From Mycobacterium dioxanotrophicus (GTDB lineage: Bacteria; Actinomycetota; Actinomycetes; Mycobacteriales; Mycobacteriaceae), in the NCBI RefSeq assembly GCF_002157835.1, contig NZ_CP020809.1, positions 3,782,001 to 3,846,000 of the forward strand: a stretch of 64,000 nt of DNA, read 5' to 3'. Below the pieces are notes generated by a model. It worked only from the letters and a program-made list of their open reading frames with translations, did no database searches and was not told where the DNA came from. Made by a program: the position numbers and the translations under genes. Below are positions 8,944 to 17,393 of the stretch, in pieces; position 1 is the stretch's first letter, and every line of letters starts with the position of its first letter.

Positions 8944-9891
8944 GTGCACAAGCCCGTGAGTCTGACCGTCATCACAACTGGCGGCACCATCGCCACCAGC
9001 ACCGACGGCGCCGGGGTGCGCCACCCGACCCGCACGGGCACCGACCTCACCGCCGACCTCGACATCGCCGCCGACATTCACATCGTCGATCTGATGTCCA
9101 CCGACAGCGCCATGATGACGCCGGCCGACTGGGACCGGATCCGGGCGGCAGCCGAGACTGCGGCCCGCAGTTCCGACGGGGTGGTGATCACCCACGGCAC
9201 CGACACCATGGAGGAGACCGCACTCTGGCTGGAGCTGACGTACACCGGGGCCGTGCCGGTGGTGCTGACCGGAGCCCAACGCAGCTCTGATTCCCCGGAT
9301 TCGGACGGGCCCGCCAACCTGCACGACGCGCTGGTCGTGGCGGGCAGCACCAACGCCCGTGACCTGGGGGTCCTCGTCACGTTCGCCGGTACGGTGTGGC
9401 AACCGCTCGGACTGCGCAAGGACTCGACGATCAACCTCGCGGGCTTCACCGGGACCCCGGTGGGTGCGGTGACCGCGGGCGGGTTCGAGCCCGGCGCCGC
9501 CAAGGTGCGGCCCCAGTTGAGCGGATTGACCGCAGGCCGCGCGCCCCGCGTCGACATCGTCGCGGTCTATCCGGGCAGCGACGCGGCCGCCATGGAGGCG
9601 TGCGTCGCGGCAGGCGCCCGCGGGATCGTGCTGGAGGCCGTGGGCTCGGGCAATGCGGGTGAACCCGTGATCGAAGCGGTCCGCAGGCTCACCGCCGAGG
9701 GCGTGACCGTGGCAGTGTCCACCCGGGTGCCCGACGGGCCGGTCAGGCCGGACTACGGACCGGGGCAACGCCTCGTCGACGCAGGCGCGGTCCTGGCGCC
9801 GCGGCTGCGACCCGGGCAGGCCCGGGTGTTGCTGATGGCGGTCCTGGCGTCAGGACAGCCGGTGAGCGGCATTATCGGCCAGTGGGGTTGA
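8944..9891 (+). CDS. ansA: L-asparaginase
   Basis: Hydrolyses asparagine to aspartate and ammonia. It has 315 aa, as for M. tuberculosis AnsA (Rv1538c). The two asparaginase signatures are present: TTGGTIA (residues 11-17) with the nucleophilic Thr, and THGTDTMEE (~residues 84-92). No signal peptide is seen. The GTG at 8944 lies right after a CAATCTAGAGCC stretch that could be a weak -10 of a leaderless transcript. Confidence 0.92.
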   Translation: MHKPVSLTVITTGGTIATSTDGAGVRHPTRTGTDLTADLDIAADIHIVDLMSTDSAMMTPADWDRIRAAAETAARSSDGVVITHGTDTMEETALWLELTYTGAVPVVLTGAQRSSDSPDSDGPANLHDALVVAGSTNARDLGVLVTFAGTVWQPLGLRKDSTINLAGFTGTPVGAVTAGGFEPGAAKVRPQLSGLTAGRAPRVDIVAVYPGSDAAAMEACVAAGARGIVLEAVGSGNAGEPVIEAVRRLTAEGVTVAVSTRVPDGPVRPDYGPGQRLVDAGAVLAPRLRPGQARVLLMAVLASGQPVSGIIGQWG

Positions 9892-9904
9892 CGTCTTCGG
9901 TTCA

Positions 9905-10381
9905 ATGGAAGGCATGCTGTACCGCTTAGCTACGGCTGTCGCAACCGCAGCGCTGGCCCTGGCGGCCGCGCCATCCGCGGGCGCCGAGCCGCCATCTGGT
10001 GCCGACGACATCGACAGCTATCCGAATGCCCGCGGCTCGTTCTCGTCGGCTGCACCCGGCGACTTCTACTGGATCTTCTTCAAGACCCCGGACGGCAGGC
10101 ACTGTGGCATCGGCCCCAACGGCGGCCCGGTGGGCTGTGACGCCGTGCCGACCGATGCGCCTGCCGGGACCAACCAGACCGTCGTCAACAGCTGGGGACC
10201 TGCCGATTACCAGCATTCCGACACCGCCAGGTTCACCCGCGATGTCGATGTCCTGCCCGAAGGGCAACGTCTGGAGAACTGGGGAGCCAGTTGCGGCGTC
10301 GGGCATCAGGGCACCGTGACGTGTAAGACCTATGGACAGCACGGGTTCGTGCTGTCGGCCACCTACGGCGTGCTCTGGTAG
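9905..10381 (+). CDS. Secreted small protein of unknown function
   Basis: A 158-aa protein with a clear Sec signal peptide (LYRLATAVATAALALAAAPSAGA, cleavage near residue 27). Four cysteines in the mature part (RHCGIG, VGCDAV, ASCGVG, VTCKTY) could form two disulphides. Mycobacteria have many small exported proteins of this kind; no enzyme motif is visible. It begins 13 bp after the ansA stop, so it is probably cotranscribed. A second in-frame ATG at 9914 is an alternative start. Confidence 0.75.
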   Translation: MEGMLYRLATAVATAALALAAAPSAGAEPPSGADDIDSYPNARGSFSSAAPGDFYWIFFKTPDGRHCGIGPNGGPVGCDAVPTDAPAGTNQTVVNSWGPADYQHSDTARFTRDVDVLPEGQRLENWGASCGVGHQGTVTCKTYGQHGFVLSATYGVLW

Positions 10382-10390
10382 TCCGGCTCC

Positions 10391-11755
10391 TCACGTCCGC
10401 CCGAGCGCCTCGAGATAATCGGCCCAGGCCAGGCTGTCGACCGGGTTGGCCCGGGCCAGCCCAGGGGTGTCCGCTGCGATCGTGCGGGTGGGCCCTGGCC
10501 CTGATGCCCGCGTTTCGAAGCGAACGGTCATCACCCCGTGCCCGGCGCCCTGGATCCAGCCGAAACCGTGCTCGGGATGCACCACGTCGTCGCCGATGCG
10601 CCACACCGTGGCGGCCGCGGGACTCGCGTCGACGGGCTGGTGGGTGTCCCAGACCTCCTGCGGCTGTTCCAGATCAGGGAACAAGGACTCCTGCCGGGTA
10701 TCCGACAAGCCCGAAAAGCCCACGCCGACAAGACGAATCGGACCGACCTCGACCGGGTCGAGAAGCAGTCGGCGCGCGGTGCCGATGAGGGTGGCAGCCT
10801 CGGTGGTGGCATAGCCCAGCGTGGCCGACCGGGTGAGCGTGCTCATGTCCGACCGCTTGAGTTTGACCGTGACGGTCCGGGCGCCACGGCCGTCCTTCTC
10901 CAGGCGCCGGTGCGCGTGCTCACCGATGGGGCCGATCGCGTCCTGAAGCTGGGCCAGTGTGGTGAGATCCTCGGGAAATGTCGACTCGGCACTGATCTGT
11001 TTGGCCTCGGCCCGTTCGGTCACGGGCCGGTCGTCGATCCCGCGCGCCAGCTGGTGTAGCGCAGGGCCGACGGTCGCGCCGAGCACGCTGGCCACCTCGG
11101 TCTCCGACAAGGCCGCGAATGCGCCGACGGTCTCGATGCCCAGCCGGTGCAGCTTCTCCTCGGCGACCGGACCGATCCCCCACAGCCGCCGCACCGGCAA
11201 CCCGTCGAGCAGCACCCGTTCCTCGTCGCGGCTGACCACCCGCACCCCGTCCGGTTTCGCCAGGCCCGACGCGATCTTGGCGATCTGCTTGCCCGACCCG
11301 GCCCCGACGGAGGCCACCAGGCCGGTGTGCTCCCGCACCTTGGCCCGCAACCGCTCACAGAACTCCGCGACCTCGACCGCCGAAGCACCCGCGAGCTCGG
11401 CGGGCTCGCCGAAAGCCTCGTCGAAGGACAGCTGCTCTACGACCGGGACCACACTGCGGACCGTGTCGAGCGCCCGGCGGCTGGCCACGCTGTACACCGC
11501 GCCGCGCGGCGGGAGCACCACCGCGGGCGCGCCGACGAGGCGACGCGCCTGGTGCATCGGCATCGCGGACCGGGCGCCGAAACGCCTCGCCTCATAGCTG
11601 GCGCCTGCCACGACGCCGCGCCCGCCGAGGCCGCCGACCAGTACGGGGCGCCCGCGCAGCGTCGGCCGGGTGAGCTGTTCGACGGACGCGAAAAACGCGT
11701 CCATGTCGAGATGCAGGACCCAGCGTCCACCCGTCTGGAGCCCGCTGCCTGCCAT
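10391..11755 (-). CDS. dinX: Y-family DNA polymerase IV, DinX (DinB1)
   Basis: A translesion DNA polymerase of 454 aa. The metal-binding aspartates sit in LHLDMDAFF (Asp17, Asp19) and in LSFDEAF. Palm/finger, thumb (helix-hairpin-helix) and little-finger regions follow. A C-terminal extension ([19 protein letters not shown]) of ~60 residues matches the extra tail of mycobacterial DinX (Rv1537). The ATG at 11755 is set by homology and by a -10 box (TAGCAT) 8 nt upstream. It is divergent from the S4-domain gene. Confidence 0.92.
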   Translation of the reverse strand: MAGSGLQTGGRWVLHLDMDAFFASVEQLTRPTLRGRPVLVGGLGGRGVVAGASYEARRFGARSAMPMHQARRLVGAPAVVLPPRGAVYSVASRRALDTVRSVVPVVEQLSFDEAFGEPAELAGASAVEVAEFCERLRAKVREHTGLVASVGAGSGKQIAKIASGLAKPDGVRVVSRDEERVLLDGLPVRRLWGIGPVAEEKLHRLGIETVGAFAALSETEVASVLGATVGPALHQLARGIDDRPVTERAEAKQISAESTFPEDLTTLAQLQDAIGPIGEHAHRRLEKDGRGARTVTVKLKRSDMSTLTRSATLGYATTEAATLIGTARRLLLDPVEVGPIRLVGVGFSGLSDTRQESLFPDLEQPQEVWDTHQPVDASPAAATVWRIGDDVVHPEHGFGWIQGAGHGVMTVRFETRASGPGPTRTIAADTPGLARANPVDSLAWADYLEALGRT

Positions 11756-11763
11756 ACCTGTCG

Positions 11764-11781
11764 ATGCTATGGGGCTAACCT
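11764..11781. promoter_or_regulatory. Back-to-back leaderless promoters for dinX and the S4 gene
   Basis: On the minus strand TAGCAT (11769-11764) lies 8 nt before the dinX ATG. On the plus strand TAACCT (11776-11781) lies 7 nt before the S4-protein ATG (11789). The two -10 boxes are only 6 bp apart, so one polymerase could exclude another. Confidence 0.5.
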
Positions 11782-11788
11782 GACCCGC

Positions 11789-12007
11789 ATGGCATCCGAT
11801 GAGGTCCCGATCCGTGACGAGTCGATCCGCCTCGGCCAGTTCCTCAAGCTGGCCTCGCTGATCGACTCCGGCGCCGATGCCAAAGCGGTGATCTCCGACG
11901 GCCTCGTCATGGTCAACGGCGACGTCGAGTTGCGGCGCGGCCGCCAGCTCCACCCGGGCGACACCGTGTCGCTCGAAGGCCGCACGGCGCGGGTCGTCCA
12001 AGGCTGA
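11789..12007 (+). CDS. Small S4-domain RNA-binding protein
   Basis: A 72-aa protein consisting almost wholly of one S4 RNA-binding fold ([30 protein letters not shown]). It resembles the YaaA/YbcJ class of stand-alone S4 proteins, which may bind rRNA or tRNA. The start is fixed by a -10 box that makes the mRNA leaderless. Confidence 0.85.
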   Translation: MASDEVPIRDESIRLGQFLKLASLIDSGADAKAVISDGLVMVNGDVELRRGRQLHPGDTVSLEGRTARVVQG

Positions 12008-12021
12008 CGCTGATCTCGTTC

Positions 12022-12082
12022 GCCGAGTGTGAACTTGATCTCGAAGAAGTTCTGATTTCTCGCAATCTTCTTCACGCTCGGC
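12022..12082. terminator. Hairpin between convergent S4 and ileS genes
   Basis: A 12-bp stem (GCCGAGTGTGAA at 12022-12033 pairing with TTCACGCTCGGC at 12071-12082, one G-U) encloses an inner GAAGAAG/CTTCTTC inverted pair. It sits between the convergent genes. There is no U-tract, as is usual for mycobacterial terminators. It could end transcription from both sides. Confidence 0.5.
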
Positions 12083-12096
12083 ATGGTCGCGCGAAA

Positions 12097-15000
12097 TCAG
12101 ACCTTCGCGATCGCCACCCGCACGCCGTCGCCGATCGCCGCGCCGTCCAGCACCGTATCCGTGCCCACGAATTCGAAACTGGTGGCCAAGATCTCGCCGG
12201 CGATGAGGTCGCGGTGGGTGTCGGCCCACGCGGCAAACTCCGCGGGCACCGCCATCTGCACCGCGATCCGGTCGGAGACCTCCAGTCCCGTCGTCTTGCG
12301 CAGCTCCTGAAGCTCGCGGATCCGGTCCTTGGCCCAGCCTTCGGCTTCGAGCTCCTCGGTGACGGTGCCGTCGAGCACCACCAGCCCGGCCCCGTCGGGC
12401 AGCGCCGAAGTCCATTCCGGGTCCGCCGCAACGAGTTTGGAGGTGTATTCGGCCGGTTGCAGCACCACCGGGCCCGCGGTCAGGGTGCCGTCGGGATTGA
12501 CCACACCCTCACCCGCCTTGACGGCCTTGATCGCGGCCTGAACGTCCTTGCCGATCCGAGGTCCGGCGACCCGGGCGTTGACGGCGAGTTCGAACTTGCC
12601 ATAGGCATCGATGTCGTCGGTGAGGTCAACCGCCTTGACGTTCAATTCGTCGGCGATCAGGTCGCCGAACGGCGCGAGCGCATCCGGGTTGTCCACGGCC
12701 ACGGTCAGTTTCGGCAGCGGCAGGCGCACCCGCAGCTTCTTGGCCTTGCGCAGCGACGAGCCCACCGAGCACACCTCGCGCACCTGGTCCATCGCCGCGA
12801 CCAGATCGGGATCCTTCGGCAGCACGTCGGCCTCCGGCCAGTCGGTCAGGTGCACCGACCGCTCGTCGGTCAACCCGCGCCAGATCACCTCGGTGGCCAG
12901 CGGCAGCAGCGGCGCGGCGAGCCGGCTGGTCACCTCGAGCACGGTGTGCAGCGTGTCGATGGCGTCGGCGTCCTCCTCCCAGAACCGCGAACGTGACCGG
13001 CGCACATACCAGTTCGTCAACGCTTCGGTGAACTGCCGCAGCTCGTCGCATGCCCCGGAGATGTCGCAGACGTCCAGCGACGCGGTCAGATCGTCGCGCA
13101 ACTGCGCCAGCTTGGCCAGGATGTAGCGATCCAGGACGTTCGTCGAATCGGTGCGCCACGTTCCCTTCTGCGGCGCGTAGAGCGCCAGGAAACTGTAGGC
13201 GTTCCACAGCGGTAGCAGCACCTGACGCACGCCCTCGCGGATGCCCTGCTCGGTGACGATGAGGTTGCCGCCCCGCAGGATCGGCGAGGCCATCAGGAAC
13301 CACCGCATGGCGTCGGAGCCGTCGCGGTCGAACACCTCGCTGACGTCGGGATAGTTGCGCAGCGACTTGCTCATCTTCTGGCCGTCGTTGCCGAGCACGA
13401 TCCCATGTGCCACACAGGTTTTGAATGCCGGCTTGTCGAACAGCGCGGTGGCCAACACGTGCATGGTGTAGAACCAGCCGCGGGTCTGGCCGATGTACTC
13501 GACGATGAAATCGCCCGGGAAGTGGGCGTCGGCACCTTCGGCACCAGCTTGATTCTCGGCACCGCCGACACCGTCGAACCAGGCCTGATTCTCGAACGGG
13601 TAGTGCACCTGCGCATACGGCATGGACCCCGAGTCGAACCACACGTCGAACACGTCCTCGATGCGGCGCATGGTGGACTTGCCGGTCGGATCGTCGGGGT
13701 TGGGCCGGGTCAGCTCGTCGATGTAGGGCCGGTGCAGGTTCGTCGGGCGTACTCCGAAGTCACGCTCGAGCTCATCGAGACTGCCGTACACGTCGATCCG
13801 CGGATACGCCGGATCGTCGGACTTCCACACCGGAATAGGGCTGCCCCAGTAGCGGTTTCGCGATACCGACCAGTCACGCGCATTGGACAGCCACTTGCCG
13901 AACTGACCGTCCTTGACGTGCTCGGGGTACCAGGTGATCTCCTTGTTGAGCTCGACCATCCGGTCGCGGAACTCAGTCACCTTGATGAACCACGACGACA
14001 CCGCGCGGTAGATCAACGGGTTACGGCACCGCCAGCAGTGCGGATAGGAGTGCTCGTAGGTCTCGTGCCGCAGGAGGACCGCGCCGTTGGCGCCAGCTGA
14101 TCCGTCACCGTTCTTGAGATCCCGGATGATCTGCGAATTGGCTTCGAACACATGCTGACCCACGTAATCGGGAACCGACGCGTCGAACCGGCCCTTGGAG
14201 TCCACGGGTGTGACGGCGACGATGTCGGCGGTGTCTGCCGTGGCCTTGTCGTCCTCGCCGTAGGCGGGCGCCATGTGCACGATGCCCGTACCGTCCTCGG
14301 TGCTGACGAAGTCTGCGGCGAGCACCCGAAATGCGTTGGGCGAGTCCATGAAATATGGGAACGGCGGCAGATAGGGCATGCCCACCAGGTCCCGGCCCGG
14401 ATAGGTACCGAGGACCTCCGGCTCCTCACCCAGCTCGCGTGCGTAGGCGGCCAGCCGGGCCTCCGCGAGGACGTACCGCCGCCCCTCGGAGCCTTGCACC
14501 AGCACGTAGGTGATGTCAGGGTTGACGGCCACGGCCTGATTGGACGGCAAGGTCCACGGCGTCGTCGTCCAGATCAGCAGGTGGGCGCCCTGCAGTGGCC
14601 CCTCGGTCACCGAGAACCCGACGGTCACCGCAGGATCCTGGCGGCTCTGGTAGACGTCGTCGTCCATCCGCAGCTCGTGGTTGGACAACGGGGTCTCGTC
14701 GTTCCAGCAGTACGGCAGCACGCGGTTGCCCTCGTAGGCCAGGCCCTTGTCCCACAGCTGCTTGAAGGCCCAGATGACCGACTCCATGAAGGTGGGGTCC
14801 AGGGTCTTGTAGTCGTTGTCGAAGTCCACCCAGCGGGCCTGCCGCGTGACGTAGGCGCGCCACTCGTCGGTGTACTTCAGCACCGAGGCACGGCAGGCAT
14901 CGTTGAACTTCTCGATACCCATCGCCTCGATCTGCGCCTTGTCGGCGATGCCCAACTGGCGCTGGACCTCGAGCTCGGCGGGCAGGCCGTGGGTGTCCCA

Positions 15001-15255
15001 GCCGAACCTGCGCTCCACCTTGTAGCCGCGCATAGTGCGGTACCGCGGCACGATGTCCTTGACGTAGCCGGTCAGCAGGTGGCCGTAGTGCGGCAGGCCG
15101 TTGGCGAACGGCGGACCGTCATAGAAGACGTACTCCGGTGCGTCGTCGCGGCGCGCGATGCTGGCCCGGAAAGTGTCGTCGCCGGCCCAGTAGTCCAGCA
15201 CCTCAAGTTCGCGCTCCGGAAAATTCGGTGCGGCGGGCTTGGGATAGGCGCTCAC
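12097..15255 (-). CDS. ileS: Isoleucyl-tRNA synthetase
   Basis: Charges tRNA-Ile. It has 1052 aa, close to the M. tuberculosis enzyme (Rv1536), of the long eukaryote-like type often less sensitive to mupirocin. Class I signatures are HYGH (residues 56-59) and KMSKS (residues 627-631). The CP1 editing domain lies between, and the anticodon-binding domain follows. The GTG at 15255 has an AGGAG SD 8 nt upstream. Expression is predicted to be under a T-box leader that can hide this SD. Confidence 0.96.
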   Translation of the reverse strand: MSAYPKPAAPNFPERELEVLDYWAGDDTFRASIARRDDAPEYVFYDGPPFANGLPHYGHLLTGYVKDIVPRYRTMRGYKVERRFGWDTHGLPAELEVQRQLGIADKAQIEAMGIEKFNDACRASVLKYTDEWRAYVTRQARWVDFDNDYKTLDPTFMESVIWAFKQLWDKGLAYEGNRVLPYCWNDETPLSNHELRMDDDVYQSRQDPAVTVGFSVTEGPLQGAHLLIWTTTPWTLPSNQAVAVNPDITYVLVQGSEGRRYVLAEARLAAYARELGEEPEVLGTYPGRDLVGMPYLPPFPYFMDSPNAFRVLAADFVSTEDGTGIVHMAPAYGEDDKATADTADIVAVTPVDSKGRFDASVPDYVGQHVFEANSQIIRDLKNGDGSAGANGAVLLRHETYEHSYPHCWRCRNPLIYRAVSSWFIKVTEFRDRMVELNKEITWYPEHVKDGQFGKWLSNARDWSVSRNRYWGSPIPVWKSDDPAYPRIDVYGSLDELERDFGVRPTNLHRPYIDELTRPNPDDPTGKSTMRRIEDVFDVWFDSGSMPYAQVHYPFENQAWFDGVGGAENQAGAEGADAHFPGDFIVEYIGQTRGWFYTMHVLATALFDKPAFKTCVAHGIVLGNDGQKMSKSLRNYPDVSEVFDRDGSDAMRWFLMASPILRGGNLIVTEQGIREGVRQVLLPLWNAYSFLALYAPQKGTWRTDSTNVLDRYILAKLAQLRDDLTASLDVCDISGACDELRQFTEALTNWYVRRSRSRFWEEDADAIDTLHTVLEVTSRLAAPLLPLATEVIWRGLTDERSVHLTDWPEADVLPKDPDLVAAMDQVREVCSVGSSLRKAKKLRVRLPLPKLTVAVDNPDALAPFGDLIADELNVKAVDLTDDIDAYGKFELAVNARVAGPRIGKDVQAAIKAVKAGEGVVNPDGTLTAGPVVLQPAEYTSKLVAADPEWTSALPDGAGLVVLDGTVTEELEAEGWAKDRIRELQELRKTTGLEVSDRIAVQMAVPAEFAAWADTHRDLIAGEILATSFEFVGTDTVLDGAAIGDGVRVAIAKV

Positions 15256-15500
15256 GTCTTCGTCTCCTGTGCCTGTGTTGCGCCCGGGGGCCCAACTGCG
15301 TTCAAGGCACGGGGACGACGTCGCGCAGGTGCGCGAGCGCCGCGGTACCACCCCGCTTGCACACGAAAACTCGTGCGCCGCTCAACTTTCGGGCGATGAC
15401 GGGCCCACCCGCCCGGTTCTACTGAGCCGCGTTGCGGGGAACCCGCGCAGCCGTTCTTCCGGAGGCTCCCCGGTGATGGCCGGATCGACGCCGCTGCAAG
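15256..15500 (-). ncRNA. Actinobacterial translational T-box leader of ileS (isoleucine-specific)
   Basis: The ileS leader carries the conserved T-box core GGTGGTACCGCGG (15352-15340), including the TGGT that pairs with the free tRNA acceptor end (U opposite discriminator A73). Upstream, CCATCACCGGGGAGC places an ATC (Ile) specifier codon at 15477-15475 in a very short stem I. Downstream, CGTCGTCCCCGTGCC (15320-15306) can pair with GGCACAGGAGACG (15273-15261), burying the AGGAG SD. This is the class II, ultrashort-stem-I type known from actinobacterial ileS. Uncharged tRNA-Ile should release the SD. A TAGACT -10 box is at 15507-15502. Confidence 0.85.
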
Positions 15501-15536
15501 CAGTCTAATGAGCAGTGCAAATCGCGCAGGCGGCAG

Positions 15537-16091
15537 CTAGCCGGAGGTCACCTCGATGAGCGCGAACGGGAACTGCTCGGCCAGTTCCGCCACCGTGACC
15601 GGATCGAAACCGCGGGTGTCGTACGTCCATTCGAGTTGCAGTCCGGCATCGGAACCGGGGCGCACCAGCAGTGACAGCAAATACCCCGCGGGTGCTGTGG
15701 ATCCTCGGCCTTCGGCGTAGCCGAAGTGGACGTTCGCGCACGAGTGGTCGCGGGACGGACCCGTTGAGCGGGTGACCGTCGTCAGCAGGTCGTAGCCGGA
15801 CAGGCTCCGATGGGAACTGCACGCCACCGAGGCCCGGCGCATCACCTCACTGTCGAGGTCGACGTCGAGCACGCCGTCGCCGATGGTGCGGGCGACGGTG
15901 CGGCCAAGGGCGGCCAGCAGGATCTCCTCCGGGCTGCTGCCCATGGCGGCGCAGGCACCGGCCAGTTCTGCGCCGAGCACACCGTCGAGCGCACTCGTCG
16001 TCGTCGCCATATCGGATTCGCGAGGTGGCGTCGCGGTGGGGTAGTCGGAAAACCAGCTCGTGGTACCGGGATGCAGCAGCGGAGCGACCAT
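15537..16091 (-). CDS. Truncated condensation-domain-like protein (C-terminal lobe only)
   Basis: A 184-aa protein resembling only the second half of an NRPS condensation/epimerisation domain: LLAALGRTVARTIGDGVLDVDLDS, then NVHFGYAEGRG and LQLEWTYDTRGFD. The first lobe with the HHxxxDG catalytic motif is absent, so it is unlikely to be a working acyltransferase by itself. It may assist or bind a partner, or be a remnant. The ATG at 16091 has a -10 box (TAACGT) 7 nt upstream. It is divergent from an HTH gene and near a large lipid operon. Function unknown. Confidence 0.65.
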   Translation of the reverse strand: MVAPLLHPGTTSWFSDYPTATPPRESDMATTTSALDGVLGAELAGACAAMGSSPEEILLAALGRTVARTIGDGVLDVDLDSEVMRRASVACSSHRSLSGYDLLTTVTRSTGPSRDHSCANVHFGYAEGRGSTAPAGYLLSLLVRPGSDAGLQLEWTYDTRGFDPVTVAELAEQFPFALIEVTSG

Positions 16092-16098
16092 GGGGATC

Positions 16099-16127
16099 AC
16101 GTTAGCCACACTGTCCCAATTTTGGGA
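16099..16127. promoter_or_regulatory. Leaderless promoter and palindrome in the 16.1 kb divergent region
   Basis: On the minus strand TAACGT (16104-16099) is the -10 of the truncated condensation-like gene. Just upstream is the perfect palindrome TCCCAATTTTGGGA (16114-16127; 6-bp arms, TT centre), where a regulator could block polymerase. The HTH protein encoded 100 bp away is an obvious candidate binder, by inference. Confidence 0.45.
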
Positions 16128-16215
16128 GAGTAGTGCCAAAAGTCTGACATGAGTGTCAATAAAGAAATAGCTGTGAGCAAACCGATCCAGGCTGCCCAAA
16201 GTCGATGATCAGGGC

Positions 16216-16221
16216 TATGGT
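16216..16221 (+). promoter_or_regulatory. -10 box of the HTH gene
   Basis: TATGGT ends 6 nt before the ATG at 16228, consistent with a leaderless transcript starting on that ATG rather than on the two preceding GTG codons. Confidence 0.45.
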
Positions 16222-16227
16222 GTGGTG

Positions 16228-16584
16228 ATGCCCCGCACCGATGAGAACGGCAGGCAACTCAAGGCACTGCTGGACTACCTGCTCGACGGCGAGATAGACG
16301 CGAAGGCCATCTATACCGCGCTCGGCACGTCGAGCAGCACTTACTATCGGCGCATCAAAGAGTCCGACTACCCCAATGCCGAGGAGCTCAGGCAGGTCGC
16401 GGACCGTTTCGGGCTCAGTTACCCCGACCTGCAGATCAGGTTCGGCCTGATGAGCCGCCAGGAAGTCTGGCACTACATGGAGTCAGCGCCGGTGACCGTC
16501 GCGGCGTCGGACACCAGGACGCGAACAGCACGCCCGGCAAAGTTGTCCGAATTAGCGCCTCGCCCCGACGCACCGCCGCTTTAG
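16228..16584 (+). CDS. Small helix-turn-helix DNA-binding protein
   Basis: A 118-aa protein. The N-terminal ~75 residues are helical with a phage-repressor-like HTH (DAKAIYTALGTSSSTYYRRIKESDYPNAEELRQVADRFGL). The C-terminus is a disordered Ala/Arg/Pro-rich tail. It resembles the immunity-repressor-like small regulators common in mycobacteria. It is followed by a membrane-protein gene with its own probable promoter and is divergent from the truncated condensation-domain gene. The target is unknown; the palindrome at 16114-16127 is a candidate. Confidence 0.7.
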   Translation: MPRTDENGRQLKALLDYLLDGEIDAKAIYTALGTSSSTYYRRIKESDYPNAEELRQVADRFGLSYPDLQIRFGLMSRQEVWHYMESAPVTVAASDTRTRTARPAKLSELAPRPDAPPL

Positions 16585-16587
16585 CCA

Positions 16588-16593
16588 TACAAT
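16588..16593 (+). promoter_or_regulatory. -10 box upstream of the membrane-protein gene
   Basis: TACAAT, close to the ideal -10 hexamer, would give a ~30-nt leader for the gene at 16630. No clear -35 or SD is seen. Confidence 0.35.
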
Positions 16594-16629
16594 CAGCTAT
16601 CCGTTGAATCTCGTCGAATCGACTTTCCG

Positions 16630-17367
16630 ATGTCAGTAGCCGTGCTCATAACGATCACCCTCGGGTGCATTGCCTGGAGCTTGTGGATCCGGCGTGTCAC
16701 GTGGTCGTGCCGATGGGAGGTCGCGGCCACCCTCAACATCGCCCTGCAGGGTCTCGCGGTGCTGCTCATGTCGCCGCTCGCCTCGGAAACCCTCGGTCGG
16801 GTGCTCCATGAGCTGACCGGAAAGTGGAACGTCGAGGACTACATCGGTCACGACTGCTACATCGTGGCGGCGTCGGCCATCGTCTACAACACCCTGGGCC
16901 GGTTGCAGGACGACGATGCGATGCAGCGCTCGTTCAAGCAGTACGTCGAGCGGCCCGCGACCCTGTGCATCCCGCTGCTGCTCGCGACGTTCTCGCTGGG
17001 CAACGGCGCAAAGGTCTATCGCGCCGACTTCTTCACGGTGCCCACCGACTTCTGGCTCAGCGCCTATTGGATCCTGCTGTGCGGCACGCTGACCTACCTG
17101 TTGCTCTACGGCGCACGGGCGATGATGGTGTTGCGCAAGGATCCGCGGTCCCGGCGGATCGCGAACATCTATCTGATCGCCTCCGTCAGCGGCATCCTGG
17201 CCTGCGCGGTGCGCATCACCACCGCGTGCTTCCCGGTGTTGCAGCCCTGGGAGAACGGCAAATTCGTCTGGCTGTTCGCCTGCATGTGCGGTGCGGTGTT
17301 CGCGCTGGCCTCGGCACACTCGTGGCGCATCAAGACCCGCTGGCTCTCGATGCACAGCCAGCGCTGA
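16630..17367 (+). CDS. Polytopic membrane protein of unknown function
   Basis: A 245-aa protein with six or seven predicted transmembrane helices (around residues 3-20, 32-50, 72-88, 107-124, 142-160, 178-196 and 211-230) and a positively charged C-terminus. No transporter or enzyme signature is recognised. It lies directly after the HTH gene in the same direction, suggesting a regulator plus membrane-protein pair. The ATG has no good SD. It ends tail-to-tail with the mmpL gene 26 bp away. Confidence 0.65.
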   Translation: MSVAVLITITLGCIAWSLWIRRVTWSCRWEVAATLNIALQGLAVLLMSPLASETLGRVLHELTGKWNVEDYIGHDCYIVAASAIVYNTLGRLQDDDAMQRSFKQYVERPATLCIPLLLATFSLGNGAKVYRADFFTVPTDFWLSAYWILLCGTLTYLLLYGARAMMVLRKDPRSRRIANIYLIASVSGILACAVRITTACFPVLQPWENGKFVWLFACMCGAVFALASAHSWRIKTRWLSMHSQR

Positions 17368-17393
17368 GGGCTCTGGCCGTTCCGACGCGGCGC

